Assembly: GCA_017979445.1 (NCBI GenBank)
Contig: CM030706.1
Span: 27,502,493-27,566,492, forward strand
Reading direction: 5' to 3'
Length of the DNA stretch: 64,000 nucleotides
From: Akebia trifoliata
Lineage: Eukaryota; Streptophyta; Magnoliopsida; Ranunculales; Lardizabalaceae
Each line of letters starts with the position of its first letter. Position 1 is the stretch's first letter. The notes under the pieces were generated by a model. That model did not search any database, was not told the origin of the DNA, and worked only from the letters and a program-made list of their open reading frames with translations. A program made the position numbers and the translations under genes. Positions 21,123-33,096 of this stretch are shown here, piece by piece.

Positions 21123-22380
21123 GTTTTATTTGTAAGTCTTTACACTTCCAAGTCTTTGTGGATGCATGACTAGCTTGTACTGGATACCTTGATTTATTTC
21201 TTTGGATGGTTTTCTATGATTAGTGTGTTTAACTGCATGTTGTACGAGTGATTGATTGTGAAGATGAAAGCGATTATTGTTCTTTCAACTAGTTGTATGA
21301 GATGGGTAATTATGGTTTTGAATACTTCCTGAAAAATTTATCTTAAAAAGAGAATTTGACCAACCAAATTTACTTATTTAAATTATTATGGGAAATATGA
21401 AGGCTGTGAAACTAAGAATGAAGTAGATATGTGAAAGGAAAACCTCCAGACATAACTAAAAGGACATTAAAAATAAAAGCACACACAGAGATCAGGCAAG
21501 ATTTATTTGGTCGTTAGTGTGCCTACATCCACGGATGAGATGAGAGCAGTTCACAAAATCTGAGAAAAAGATTATAGCCCGGGTTTCTCTCTCTACCTCT
21601 CTCGGACTTCCCAAACCCTGAAATGCCAAAGTTGCCCCTGGTTTCGACTTGACCCCATAATTTGGTTATAAGCGTTCAGTTCTTTTCTGGTGTACAGTAC
21701 ATCCCTTGTGATCAATAACCAACTAAATTCAAAACGACCATCACGACAAATATCTGATATAGAAACACAGCAGAGACTCTTAAGGAATATCAGAAGCATG
21801 GTTAACCCATCCAATGGAATTGACCGAGTAGCTAGCATCTATGCCCTAGCTATGTTTATACTATATTCTATTAGCTGCTGATATTTATATCACTATTTTT
21901 GTTTTATTTTGTTAAGTAATGTATTTCATTGTAGTGTAAACTGTACAAATGTGTCAAATTGTGGTTTGTTGAAATCATTATCATCCACACTCTATATAAA
22001 AAGTCTCTTACATCTGGGTTCATGAACAGTAACTTTTGTTTTGCAATTTCTTTACCTCTACTTTGGTCAGTGTTAGAAAATTACAAAATTTTCTTTTATT
22101 GTAGTCCTTATAGTACATGTCTGTTTGCACATGCCACCTACTAGTATGCATAAACGATTGTCCAGAAACTAAGTAGAAAAAATTGGGCTACAGGAAGCAC
22201 AAAGCCTCTCTTGCAACTAGTTCCTCATTTTCGTATAACAATATTATTATTTTTTTAATCTGTGCAATCTGAGACCTTGTTGAAATCTGTGAGTCTGATA
22301 CCACAACTTAGGTTAAGAACCTGCCTTCACCTATACTAACTTTTAACCATTAATCCGCTTGGTTATTAAATATATATATA
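21123..22380. other. 3' flank of the PILS gene and intergenic DNA
   Basis: The 3' UTR is probably within the first 200-350 bp, but no decisive polyadenylation signal was seen. At 21570-21880 the sequence is less biased and holds a 63-codon frame (21690-21881), which matches nothing I recognise. Confidence 0.45.
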
Positions 22381-22680
22381 CTAGAGTTTGCCTGTGCCTA
22401 CATCACAGGCGTCCTCTTTGGGATTAAGGGGGGTAAAAGCAGAAAAACAAATAAAGTTGTGAGAATATTATTAGAAAAAATTGAGGTTAAAAGAAAAAAT
22501 ATAACAAACAATTAAGTGGGTTAAAGAGGAGATATAATAATCTTAGAAAGAGTGAAAAGGAAAGACAAAAAAGTGTGTTGTAGGTTGACGGGACATTTGT
22601 CCAACTACAAAACTGTAGCTGAGGGGACATTTATCCCCAACTCAAATAACATAAAACTGTAGCAACTCAGTTGTGTTTTA
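22381..22680 (-). mobile_element. Possible non-autonomous Helitron, 3' terminus at 22381
   Basis: On the minus strand the sequence ends with a hairpin (stem GCCTGTG 22404-22410 and 22390-22396 with a 7-nt loop), then AAACT and CTAG next to T. This is the layout of a Helitron 3' end (hairpin about 5-12 nt before CTRR, inserted at an AT site). The host site is a TA microsatellite. The 5' TC end is not recognised; the right bound is the TA run at 22680. Confidence 0.45.
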
Positions 22681-22694
22681 ATATATATATATAT

Positions 22695-22815
22695 AGGGTC
22701 ATGTTCAACACCTTAAGTTTTATCCTACGTTTTGCCATACATGTGTTGTCCTACAAGGGTTAGATGTTTTGAAATGGGTTGATTTTTTGTGAGGATGATC
22801 TCTATTGTTGAGGTC
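22695..22815 (+). mobile_element. Half copy of the TA-associated double-hairpin MITE
   Basis: Begins directly after a TA run with GGGTCATGTTCAACACC and continues with GGTTAGATGTTTTGAAATGG and TGATTTTTTGTGAGGATGATCTC, matching the left arm and first hairpin arm of the copies at 28685 and 33941. The second arm is missing, so this copy is truncated. Confidence 0.65.
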
Positions 22816-25772
22816 ATTCAAATCTTGCATTTGTTTATACCCTTTATTAAATCACAATCTAGGGTTGAGATAAAATATTTCCAAGTGGTTGTTGTCAGAT
22901 GGCATTCACAGCTTAGTTGTGAAGTGGTTACTATTTCCCTTCCCTGCTTTCATCTTAGCATTTCTTCATGGTTACAATAGATACTTTTTTCTCTTAGAGG
23001 GTCATCAAGCGATTTTTCGGTAGGATATGTTTCAGAAAAATCTAATCCATTGACATACATGTTGAACTCTTACCTATGGACCTTAGTTGCCGGGAAGTGC
23101 TGGGAAGCAGTTCTATGTTCGGAGCAGAAGAATCATCAAAAATAAGAAATTGAACTATTTTATGATCAGAAATATGTGCAGGAGCAACATACTGGATAGA
23201 AGATTTTCTTGTTACTAGGCTTTGGACTTGCTTTAATAAGAATATATCCTTTTTTATGTGTCCCTGCCATTTTTCCCCTTATCCCTCATAAGTTATGTAG
23301 CAAGACACAGGGCACCCGTGTCAGAGTCCAGACTGACCTAAACCTGACACACCCACACCTCATACAGTTTATTCCATATGTGAGCGATTTAGTGTCTTTA
23401 AAATACTTACAATTCATGTTTGATTACACAATATAGGATGGATTTGTTTACATAATCTGGTAAACCTTATAATCATATAAGTAATACGTAAATAATATCT
23501 GAATGAAATATTTGAATAAATTAAGATTTTTTTTGAAGATATTAGTGTTGGCGTATCCGTACCTTATCAAATGAAGCAAACTTCTAACGCTCCTCAAATG
23601 CTTCATTATGTCGTTAATATATATCTTTCTTTTGGTCCTCTGAGCTGGTCTGTAAAAACTTTCTTAATGGGCTTAATTTCTTGCCTGTTCTCAAAATCTA
23701 AAGCAAGATGCTCGTGATAGTGGATCTCACTATTGTGCATGCTCAAGCTAGCATGTAGCATGACTTCTGCTTTGATGGCCAGCTTACAATTTTATCTTGA
23801 ATCTCAATTTTCCACACATAGCCTAGAGGGATTTTTCCACCTTCTTGTGGATTGCTCCATTAGTTATTCTTCTCTGTTGGATTTCTGTGTGTACCGTCTG
23901 CTTGCCATTCAAGCTCTCAATAGAGCTTTGTCACACTCTTTACTGCAATTCAAAGTATGAAAGGTCTGCATGGGTTGAACTCAAATTCCATAGATCATTA
24001 ATGAGGCCAGCTTTTACCTGAAATATAATCTGGCTAATTGGTACGACTTTTTTATATTGGTTTTTTTTATTGATAATTAGTGGGATTTTTCATATGATTT
24101 TCTTCCAGGATCGTTGTATTTTGGAAGAACCATGAAAAGTTAATAAAGAAAAAATAATAATAATAATAATTATAGCTTTTAAAATCACTTTTGCTGAAAT
24201 TGATCTCTTTTGACCGTGTAGTTTCAAAGAGGATTAAGATAGATAGATTGCATTTAGGCCACAATACATGTTGGAGTATTTTAGAATAGAAGAAACTAAA
24301 GAGTCATGTAAAAAAATGTCCAACCAAGTTTCAAGAACTTGAAGTTTATGTGGCATTAACTACAGCAATGCCAACCCAAAGCCAATTATCGTTCGTCAAG
24401 GAAACTATTGATATCATCAATAATATCCTCACAAACTGCAGTGTCCATCAGATGAAGGACGTCGAACTCAGGGATATCGACTTCGCCTGTTTTAAATTGG
24501 CAAGATAGTTCCAGTTTCATTAATTAGCGAGAATGGATAAGCATCCATTAAAGTTAGAGGCCATCTTCAATAAGCCCAAAGAACCAAGCGGTGATGTTCA
24601 TGCCAGGCTACTTGGTGGTTGAGGATATCCCTACTAATAATTTTTGTGGAGAGTATTTTTTCACTTCCACTCCTCGAGATGAGAATTGTCTTTTAATGGT
24701 AGGCTTGATCTTGATCTAACGGCCTCTTTTCTTTGTTGATGATGGTTAGATTGACCTTTACACTTTCACCACTTCCTGGATAGTAGAAGGGACAAGAAGG
24801 AGAGAAGGAAGAAGACCTAGTGTGGTGCCTACCAAAGATCCTCTGATGTTTAAGTCAATAAATAATGAAAATTCATGTTTAAAGAGTTGAAGAAAATGAA
24901 GAATAGTGAGTTGCAAAGATTGTAGAAGTGTAAAAAGTGAATGCTTAAGAAAAATTCAAGTTCTGAACCCTCTCTCTATCTTTAAGAGGGGATTTTATAA
25001 TTGAAATCCAAGGAATGATGTCACCACACAACTGATCCAGGTGTAATTCCAAGTAGGATATGAGCTGGATGGAGGTTGCTGACTCTACTCTTGAATTTTG
25101 TGCTCATGCCTTTTGATGTTGGTACTTGAGTTAGATTAGTAATGTTTCAATATATTTAATGTTGAGTTGGAATGATTTCACTGTTTAGAGGTGGGTGAGT
25201 CAAAATATGACATATCATCTCCTAATTTCATAAGTACTTTTAAAATATCACATTTAATGATGTGGATTTAACGCATGGGAGAACACAAATCACCTTAAAT
25301 TCTTTGTCTTATTATGTCTAAGACTCTATGATCAAGCTTTGTGAATCACCGATCCGAAAGCTAATCTAAACTTATCTTGTGGTCACTTCGGCTTGGTTGT
25401 AAACCATGGTGACGCTAAGCGTTAGTGTTTTGGATGCTCAGTTCATATTGTGCTGATTAGGAGTTCTAAATGGGTGGGAGTGGGATCGAATCTCTCATCT
25501 TGTCATTGTGCTTAGTTCTAACAATTGCCCATCATGGTTTGCAGTGATTCCATTTTGTTTGTGTAGATTAAGCTTGGTGTTACGCACAGTGGGTGTTAGT
25601 TTCTTTGGGACACGTGTCTCAATATTAGGGCGGGACAAAAATGGTCTCCACGACTTTTATAAACATTTTATAAGTCGTTTTGGCTTTGCCCATTGCCCTT
25701 GAGATTCTATGAAGTTGATTCTTGGCATTGCTTAGCAAGAAATTGCCAATATGCAAGTTAACAAATAAGTGC
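22816..25772. other. Intergenic DNA without a recognised gene
   Basis: Base composition is less extreme than further right, and several short frames exist (for example 75 codons at 23209-23436 and 23733-23960), but none has a motif I can name. T-rich and ATA-rich runs lie at about 24060 and 24150. Parts may be old gene or retroelement debris. Confidence 0.4.
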
Positions 25773-25983
25773 TGATAATCTGACTTAGGCACGTGGCAAC
25801 TCAATCGACTTACCTGACGTGACAGGCTCAGGAACCGTAGATGTGCTCTCCTCGGGATATGGAACTACGGTTCTCCATAAAAAGGTGCAGTTTTGTATCC
25901 CAAGGAGATCAGATCTACGATTTTTGGGCCTGTCATGTCTGGTAAGTCGATTGAGTATGCCACGTGCCTAAGTCAGATTATCA
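25773..25983. mobile_element. 211-bp foldback (hairpin) element
   Basis: The left arm TGATAATCTGACTTAGGCAC ... and right arm ... GTGCCTAAGTCAGATTATCA are inverted copies over about 90 bp with few mismatches, leaving a loop of roughly 30-40 bp. Both arms include GCACGTGGCA/TGCCACGTGC and the segment TCAATCGACTTACC/GGTAAGTCGATTGA. No coding capacity. Best read as a foldback MITE; a transcript would form a long hairpin that could feed small-RNA production. Confidence 0.75.
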
Positions 25984-27301
25984 CAACTCTTACAAATGGC
26001 ATCCCATTATTCAAGACGATTTGGTTGGGAATTTGGATTTTGGTTTTATTATGATGAGATCAAGTCTCAAGCTATGGAAGGGTCATGTAGCGACTATGTA
26101 TTGTAGGGACATGGTGATCACAACTAACAGTCGAAGTGAAGCCTAAACCATATTCTTACCTTTATTTTTGGTTACTACTGCATCAAAATCGGTGTTGTGA
26201 TGGGTCATAAATGATAAACGATTTTGTATAGATGGAGATGGCATGCGTTTTCTTCTGATTAACAGATGTAATTAGAGGGGAATTGAAGATGAAGAGATCA
26301 ACATTTAGCTTGGTCTTTAGGAAGATGTGTGTGGTTTCTAGTCTATAACTTTGAGCTTGATTCATTAAGAAGGATGCTTGGCCTTTCTAGAGAGGAGTGT
26401 AAGCTTTATTTTCTCTATAGTTGAAAAGTTTGAGGCCTCTCAAACAATATTTCAAGCTTTGGAGAAGGTTTGTGCTTTCTCTTTTCGGGAGTTCAACGGG
26501 GTCTAGAAAAGAGATTTTGAGCTTAATTTTTATGGGGCTCAAGTTCAAGTGTTGTTTGGAGAGTTTTGCTTATTCTTTATCGATGAACTTATGAGTTTTT
26601 TCTTCTTTAGAGATGGAGTCAAGGTTTTTTGAGTGAAATGATCCAAGATTCTTCTATTAGCCTTGATTTTGGTATTTATAGAAGGGTGATGGTATCTATG
26701 AATATATGCTGGTAGAGATTTTATGACAAAATCACAAAATAAGTGAATAGATGCTTACAGTCACAAAACCTCAACTTATAATAAAATCACTTATGGTGTT
26801 TATTCATATTGTAATGGTGTGGTAATATCACAACTTTTATAGAATTAGGCTTGGGTTATTTTTTCAATTATATCCTCATTTGATGGTTTTTGCTAATTGA
26901 TTTAAAGTTCAAATCAGTATGATTCCAATTTTGATAATTTTAGGATTTGGGGAAGCCCCCACACATATCATCTTTTGATGTGGGGTCATGACAAGATATT
27001 TGGTTCATGGGTTGGCTCAGTTTTAACGAGTTTAGATACTTGATTGTGGACTAACTCGTTTTATTGGACATGAGGAGTTTTGATGACTCTTCTACAATCC
27101 ATAACAACTCACCTTTCTGCAATTTTGATATGAGTCGTGAATTTTGGTACGCTGTTGACTTTGTAAGGACACAGAACAATAGATCTTTTTCTTCGGGATA
27201 TACAAGAAAAAGATCTGCAATTCTGTACTCTTGCCACGTCAGCCACATTCCAAAACCGCCTGCATTCATTATTATTCTTTTGATATATATATATATATAT
27301 A
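25984..27301. other. Intergenic DNA without a recognised gene
   Basis: Short chance frames only. It ends in a TA run (27283-27301) that borders the next MITE. Confidence 0.4.
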
Positions 27302-27690
27302 GGGGCGGTTCAAGGGACATATGTAAAAACAATGATTTTTCAAAATATGAGTTAGAGGTTTTGGATTGAGCTGATTTTTTGCGAAGATGGTCACTATGAT
27401 GAGAAGATCATCCACACAAAAAATCAGCTCAATCTAGAACTTCTAAATCCATCAAAAGTGATTTACAAATTATTGACAAAAATTGATAAAAAAATCAAAA
27501 GTCCACTTTCTAAATCACTTTTAATGGGGTTAGAAGTTTCAGATTGGTCTGATTTTTTTTTTTTTTTTCGGATGATCTTCCCATCATAAAGATCATCCTC
27601 ACAAAGAATCAGCTCAATCTGAAACTTCTAACCCATATTTTGAAAATTTATTAATGTTACATTATTTTTACATATGATTTTTCATATGCA
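27302..27690 (+). mobile_element. Double-hairpin MITE, TA-flanked (diverged copy)
   Basis: Left end GGGGCGGTTCAAGGGACATA follows a TA run; the right end lies before TATATATA at about 27690. The interior has two inverted pairs, GATTGAGCTGATTTTTTG with CAAAAAATCAGCTCAATC and a second similar pair around 27545-27625, plus TTAGAGG/CTTCTAA arms as in the copies at 28685 and 33941. The right terminus is more diverged than the left. Confidence 0.7.
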
Positions 27691-27714
27691 TATATATACA
27701 CTTACTTTGCAAAA

Positions 27715-27752
27715 GACGTGTGGCACATATTAGACGTGTGGCACATATTAGG
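27715..27752 (+). repeat. Short tandem duplication
   Basis: AGACGTGTGGCACATATT occurs twice in direct succession. Confidence 0.85.
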
Positions 27753-27897
27753 GTCACCAACCAGGTTAATCTATTGTAGTTTTGTTTAAACAAAAATGGG
27801 CCAAAAATTCATGGATTAGTGAACCCAAAAGAGTCTAATGGGCCCATGGTTTTAAAACTCAACTAATATGACTTGGCCTATATTTTGAAAATTCGAT

Positions 27898-28077
27898 TGT
27901 GTCAACAAATTATAGAAATTTTCCATATAAATAAGTAAATTATATTACTTTATATGTTGAGTTTAGTCCCACATGAACACTCCTTGCCTTGTCTCTCTCC
28001 ATATAAGTTTCTGGTCCTCTCCACTCTTTGCCAATTGGTTTTGACTTGAACCCCCAAATTTATCATGGTATCAAAGC
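27898..28077 (+). mobile_element. Ty1/copia-type LTR 3' end with tRNA-Met primer binding site
   Basis: GTTGAGTTTAGTCCCACATG, a phrase common in plant copia LTRs, is followed by a leader ending TTTATCA (28065). Immediately after comes TGGTATCAAAGC (28066-28077), one base from TGGTATCAGAGC, the initiator tRNA-Met complement. The 5' boundary (TGTGTCAAC at 27898) is a guess. No coding region follows. Confidence 0.55.
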
Positions 28078-28138
28078 GGGTCTTTCCCTCCTCCACATCA
28101 CTCAGTTCATATCTTCATATGTTTTGGCCCAATCCGAT

Positions 28139-28225
28139 TGAGCACTCATTGCCTTGTCTCTCTCCTTATAAGCTCGTGTGGCATTTTTGCTCTTTGCCAA
28201 TTGGTTTTGAATTTGACCCCAACTT
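28139..28225 (+). repeat. Second copy of the copia LTR 3' segment
   Basis: CATTGCCTTGTCTCTCTCC ... TTTGCCAATTGGTTTTGA repeats 27980-28046 shortly downstream of the primer binding site, an aberrant local duplication. Confidence 0.6.
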
Positions 28226-28571
28226 TTCACATGTACATCTAAATTCAAATCTGAAAAAAATTAAAGGTATTCGAATTTGATCGGATGTTATAAAATGCTA
28301 CTGATTTAAATCCGTTAAGTTTATCAGATATTCAAAAATATCCAATCAGTTCGATAAAGAAAATGACCATAATACCCATGTCTTCAACCTTACAACTAAA
28401 AATCCTAGATTTTTTTCTCACAACCAGCCATTTTCAATCTAATTCATCCTTCAAGCCTCAATGAAAGAATAATTGGAAAAGAAAAAAAATGGGATTTGGA
28501 GTTTAAAATGTCAGTCGAAGATGGTGGATTTTAAGAAAGACATCAATGGTTATTTAGTAGAGGTAGCAAAT

Positions 28572-28574
<3 letters not shown>

Positions 28575-28638
<64 letters not shown>

Positions 28639-28653
28639 GTAGAGGTAGCAAAT

Positions 28654-28684
<31 letters not shown>
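28575..28684. repeat. TA microsatellite pair with duplicated AGTAGAGGTAGCAAATGAGA spacer
   Basis: Two long (TA)n runs, each preceded by the same 20-nt AGTAGAGGTAGCAAATGAGA (about 28556 and 28639). The second run borders the MITE at 28685. Chance frames encoding Tyr-Ile repeats arise from it. Confidence 0.85.
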
Positions 28685-29072
28685 GGGAGCGGTTCGGCAA
28701 CCCTAAAGTTTGCCAAGTTTGGTGCCAAACATTTTTTGTAAATCACTTTTGATGGGGTTAGAAGTTTTGGAATAGGCTGATTTTTTGTGAGGATGATCTC
28801 TACGGTGAAGAGATCATCCTCACAAAAAGTCAGCTCATTTTGAAACTTCTAACCTTAGTTTACAAGTTGAAGAATCGTGGACCGTCCAATTTTTATAAAT
28901 CACTTTTGATGGGATTAGAAGTTTTGGAATAGGATGATTTTTGGTGAGGATGATCTCCTCATCATAGAGATCATCCTCACAAAAAATCAGCTCATTCCAA
29001 AGCTTCTAACCCATATTTTGAAAAATGTTTGGAACCAAACTTGGCAAACTTTAGGGCTGCTGAACCGTCCCC
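28685..29072 (+). mobile_element. Double-hairpin MITE, TA-flanked (best-preserved copy)
   Basis: Terminal inverted repeats GGGAGCGGTTCGGCAACCCT ... and, from the other end, GGGGACGGTTCAGCAGCCCT ... continue for more than 50 bp through AAAGTTTGCCAAGTTTGGT. Inside are two successive imperfect hairpins, each with arms GGATGATCTC/GAGATCATCC extended by GCTGATTTTT(T/G)GTGA and TTAGAAGTTTTGGAAT. Both ends abut TA runs. About 388 bp, no coding capacity; a non-autonomous DNA element. Confidence 0.85.
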
Positions 29073-32000
29073 TATATATATATAATACCGAATATGGTCG
29101 TCGGAGTTGATATACTTTGAAGATGGTGGATTTTTTAGAGAGAAAATCAATGGTTTATGGCTCACAGGCGGAAGATCAGAGAAATAAGATATTTATTTAC
29201 TTGGAAAGATGAAGAATTGATCGTCGATTGTCGGAAAAGATGATGGCATTCCTAATTCCAAACACATAAACCCTAAACTCAAAAGAGGTGGACTGGAGTT
29301 GAAGTGGAAGAGAAAAGAAAAACCGAGAGAAATCTTTTGATTTTTACAACTATTAGTGTGCCCTGCACATGCAAGCAATTTGACAATTGTATTTTCAAGG
29401 AAAGATAGTTCCAAGATTATTAATTAAAATAGGTCATTGAAAGATGATGTTTGGTCATTGAATGTGATATGTTTAGGTGGTGGTTGCACTCTAATGCTGT
29501 GATACTTGATTTTATAGATCAGAATAATTTGATTAACTTGATCTAATACTTATGATGGGAATGAAATTTCTTCAGAAGTTGTTATCTGGATTGTTGTTAT
29601 ATTTGGATATAAACTACTATGCACACTCATGATGTGACACGGCTCCCTAGTCTCATATATCAAAATAATTTGATACATTCGAATGTAATCATTTGTGATA
29701 TGATTGCACATTCAACTATGTGATTTATCAAACAAACATACTACAATAATTTTCTAAAATCGATCAAGACCGTTAGCTTACAGTACTGTTTTATTTAAAA
29801 TAACTTTATATAAGGCTAACAGGAAACTTCTAATAATTTAAATTCATGGAATTGACCTAAAATGCATTCTAGTTAAATTTAAAATGTACCAAATTAGATT
29901 AGAAAATCACAATAATTGTATTTTTTTTAAAACTCACAAACTCCATTGAACGTAATAAATTTTTTGGAATTATTACCAGTCAAAATATCTTTTAATTTGA
30001 AAAATACGAATTACTTCTGTAACCAATAATTTCAAGAGAAAATGGGGCATTTATTTATTATAGAGATGGTGTTATTTGATATATAAGAGTTTAAGTACAA
30101 TAACATAAAGTTATTATGACTTGTATTGGCTTTTACTATAATCCTAGTGTTATAAATATTTTGTAAATTTTAAATTATATTTGTTGCAATACATAGAAGA
30201 TCTTCTATAATAACTTCATTTAATGATTTATTTATTTATTTATTTTTTTGGTTCATAAGTTAATACATTTTGTAATGAAAATAAGGGATTTATAAATAAA
30301 TTAAGTACTTATAAGCTAAATGATTTTGTAGTTTGAGAGAGATTTTCATATAAATAGTGTAAAATAAGTATATGTAGGTAGCATATATATAGACAACTGG
30401 TTAAATGTAGTGAACCTTAGAAATTTTAATATATACAAACACACTATGATACATTTTTTATACACTACAATACATTATTTTACATCTCTACTTATGTTGT
30501 AAATCTATGATGTACTTGCATGAGTTCTGAATTTTGACATTCTTATAATAATAGGTATCATTACTTGTAATCAGGATTTGGAGAAAAGTTGTATGGTAGT
30601 CTATTACCATCCATCTTCTAAAAAGTGATACAGATCGTATAATGAAACATTGACAAGTAAAAGATTGTTGTTAAATAAGAAATAAATTTTGAATTTTGAA
30701 TTCTTGTTATAAAGTAAGATGAAATAATAGTTTTTACATTTTTTCAGGAATGCTTGGAATACAATGTTTGGCAATATTTGCACAATTGTCATTTAAGGTG
30801 AGTACTGATCTATAAAAAAAATTAAGGAAAAAATTATTTTGTATGATGTTATTAGTTAAAAGAAATTAAAAAAGAGAAAAGCATTACATATCCTATAGGT
30901 AGAAGTATTTCAACAGGAACAGAGAATTCTCCAAGACTAATGATTTTTATGTTCAAACCGAATAAAATGTTACATTCCGTTAAAAATAAAATGTTGCAAA
31001 AGCCATAGAAAATCATGATAGTCAATATGAAGTGGACAAATCTCCTTCATCATATTTCTTGGTTAAGCAATTGTTTGAAATACAAGTTGGAGGAAGAACA
31101 TTCTAATTAACAAGTCTTTTGATCATTGATGTAAATAAATGAGGCATGGGATCAACTTTTTCTTGTTTAATTATTCCTGGAGGATTTCTATTTTTATCCT
31201 AAAACACTAAGTTTTATTATTAAAAAATAAAGAAATAGTTAATGATATCAAAATCTTACAATAGCATAGTTATAACAACAATCGAACTGCATTGTGATAC
31301 GTTCTTTTTCAGACATATAGTTTTTAGGTTCTGAATATGTTCGTTTTGCAAATCATTTGAATGAAAAATACATGAGTGATTTTAGAAAGAAATAAAGTAG
31401 ATTAATTAGATTTTAATTATGTGTGTGTTTATATATTTATATACATATCTTGTAATTTTTCAATTTGTTTTATACATTAGATGGTATAGACATAATCGAC
31501 AATCTCTTTTTGTTCTTCAATATTGAAAACTTTTGTATGAAGTTCAAGCACTTTGATAATATTAACTAATTTTTTGTTGATATTTTCAAAGTGTACAAAA
31601 TCTTTTTTCTAGTAATTTGAGATAATCATATTTGTTCATTATTCAGAACATTTAAATTTGAATATTTCTAAGTCATAAAGTTAGTTGAGATTTTACTATT
31701 GATGAAAAAAGAGTTGTGAATACCAAAAAATTTAAAAATTAGATATCCAATACAAGTGAACATGAGAAATATAGATTAAAAGTATAAAAATATTTAAGGA
31801 TATATGATATTTAATTAAATATTTCACTATCACTATCACTTATCTAAAATTTTAAATTATTATTATTATTTATATCATTAAGATGTTGTTGATACAATGA
31901 GTAGTATGTGTTATAACCTTAATTGAATCGACACGTGTAAAAGAAATCTTCTTCACATTCCATGTGATCATCTATAGGACTGATATATGATGTTTTAGGT

Positions 32001-33096
32001 TTTTAGAAACCTAGTATAACATTGACCTATCATGAACCATCTTTAAATTGATTAATTTCATAATTAATGGTCAATAGTACATCGTAACAATACATCCATT
32101 CGAATTCAACATGTCCCCGTTCTATTAGGTAGAAGAAAGATAAGAATTTTATAAATAAGCTTGGTAATTATTGTAGATTAAGTACATACATGTTCTAAAA
32201 CTTAAATGAAATAACATAATGACAACAAAGATTTCATAACCAATAGTAACCTTCAATCCTAATGTCATAATTGAAAATTTCAATGGGAAGTATGATTGGA
32301 TGTAAATAAGTTAACCACTTTTGAAATAGGTTACTACCACCTTCCCAATCAATAGTTTTTTTCATAGTTTAAAATTGTTTAACCAATTCTTTTGCTTTCT
32401 GATGTAAAGTCAATCTTATATCTCAAGATTCAAGAATTGTATACAGATTGACGAAGATGATACTATGAAATTCTAAGTATATGCATAGCAATAACACATG
32501 TTTGAAAAAGAAAGAAATAATAATAATTAAGGCAAATTTTAAATAAGAATTAAAAGATTTACAAAATTATTGATGATACTTATTAGATTTGTTAAATGAT
32601 AATAACAAATTTAATGAATCATTTTGGGATGTTAAGGTTTATATCATGAACACAAGAAATTAGATAATTTCATCCAAAATCCAATGAAAATAAAAATCTA
32701 AATTATAATAAAATCTAATTGAGTTTGATCAAATTTAATGATACTATAATATATTATCATTTTTAAACTAAAAAGGAAAAATACAAATAAAAATTGAGTT
32801 ATCATGTAAAAGTTTTACATTATTATTTGGATTATACTATTTATTAAGTTGTGTATTAAAATTAATTTAATTTAATTATATTTTTATTTTTTGAGTAGAT
32901 GACTCTATTCATTTAAATTTTTTATTCTATAATAAGGGTGAGCTAATCATACTAAATCAATGGATTAGAAAAGCAAAAGATATAAATTTACCTAAATATT
33001 TAAAATAATTGAAAACTAAATATCTAAAAAAATACATATTGAAAATAAAATAGTCTAGATAGATATTAAAAACTAAATATCTTAAATAGATATAAA
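29073..33096. other. Long AT-rich intergenic stretch
   Basis: About 4 kb of very AT-rich sequence with no gene, domain or element boundaries recognised, apart from the repeat at 29440-29670. Short frames here are chance. Confidence 0.45.
29440..29670 (-). repeat. Dispersed repeat: unoccupied version of the 38338/49072 locus
   Basis: In reverse complement this matches 38165-38338 and then, without a gap, 49072-49110. The join reads CTATAAAATCAAGTATCA where the other locus has CTATAAA, the LTR, then ATAAAATCAAGTATCA. It is therefore an empty-site paralog of the LTR insertion at 38339-49071. The repeat itself has no recognised coding content. Confidence 0.8.

Noticed and set aside
21690..21881. 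63-codon frame downstream of the PILS gene
   Set aside because: It reads plausibly but matches no family I know and has no gene context; left as intergenic.
28473..28752. Tyr-Ile repeat proteins (also 34281-34466, 35206-35457)
   Set aside because: They are translations of TA microsatellites.
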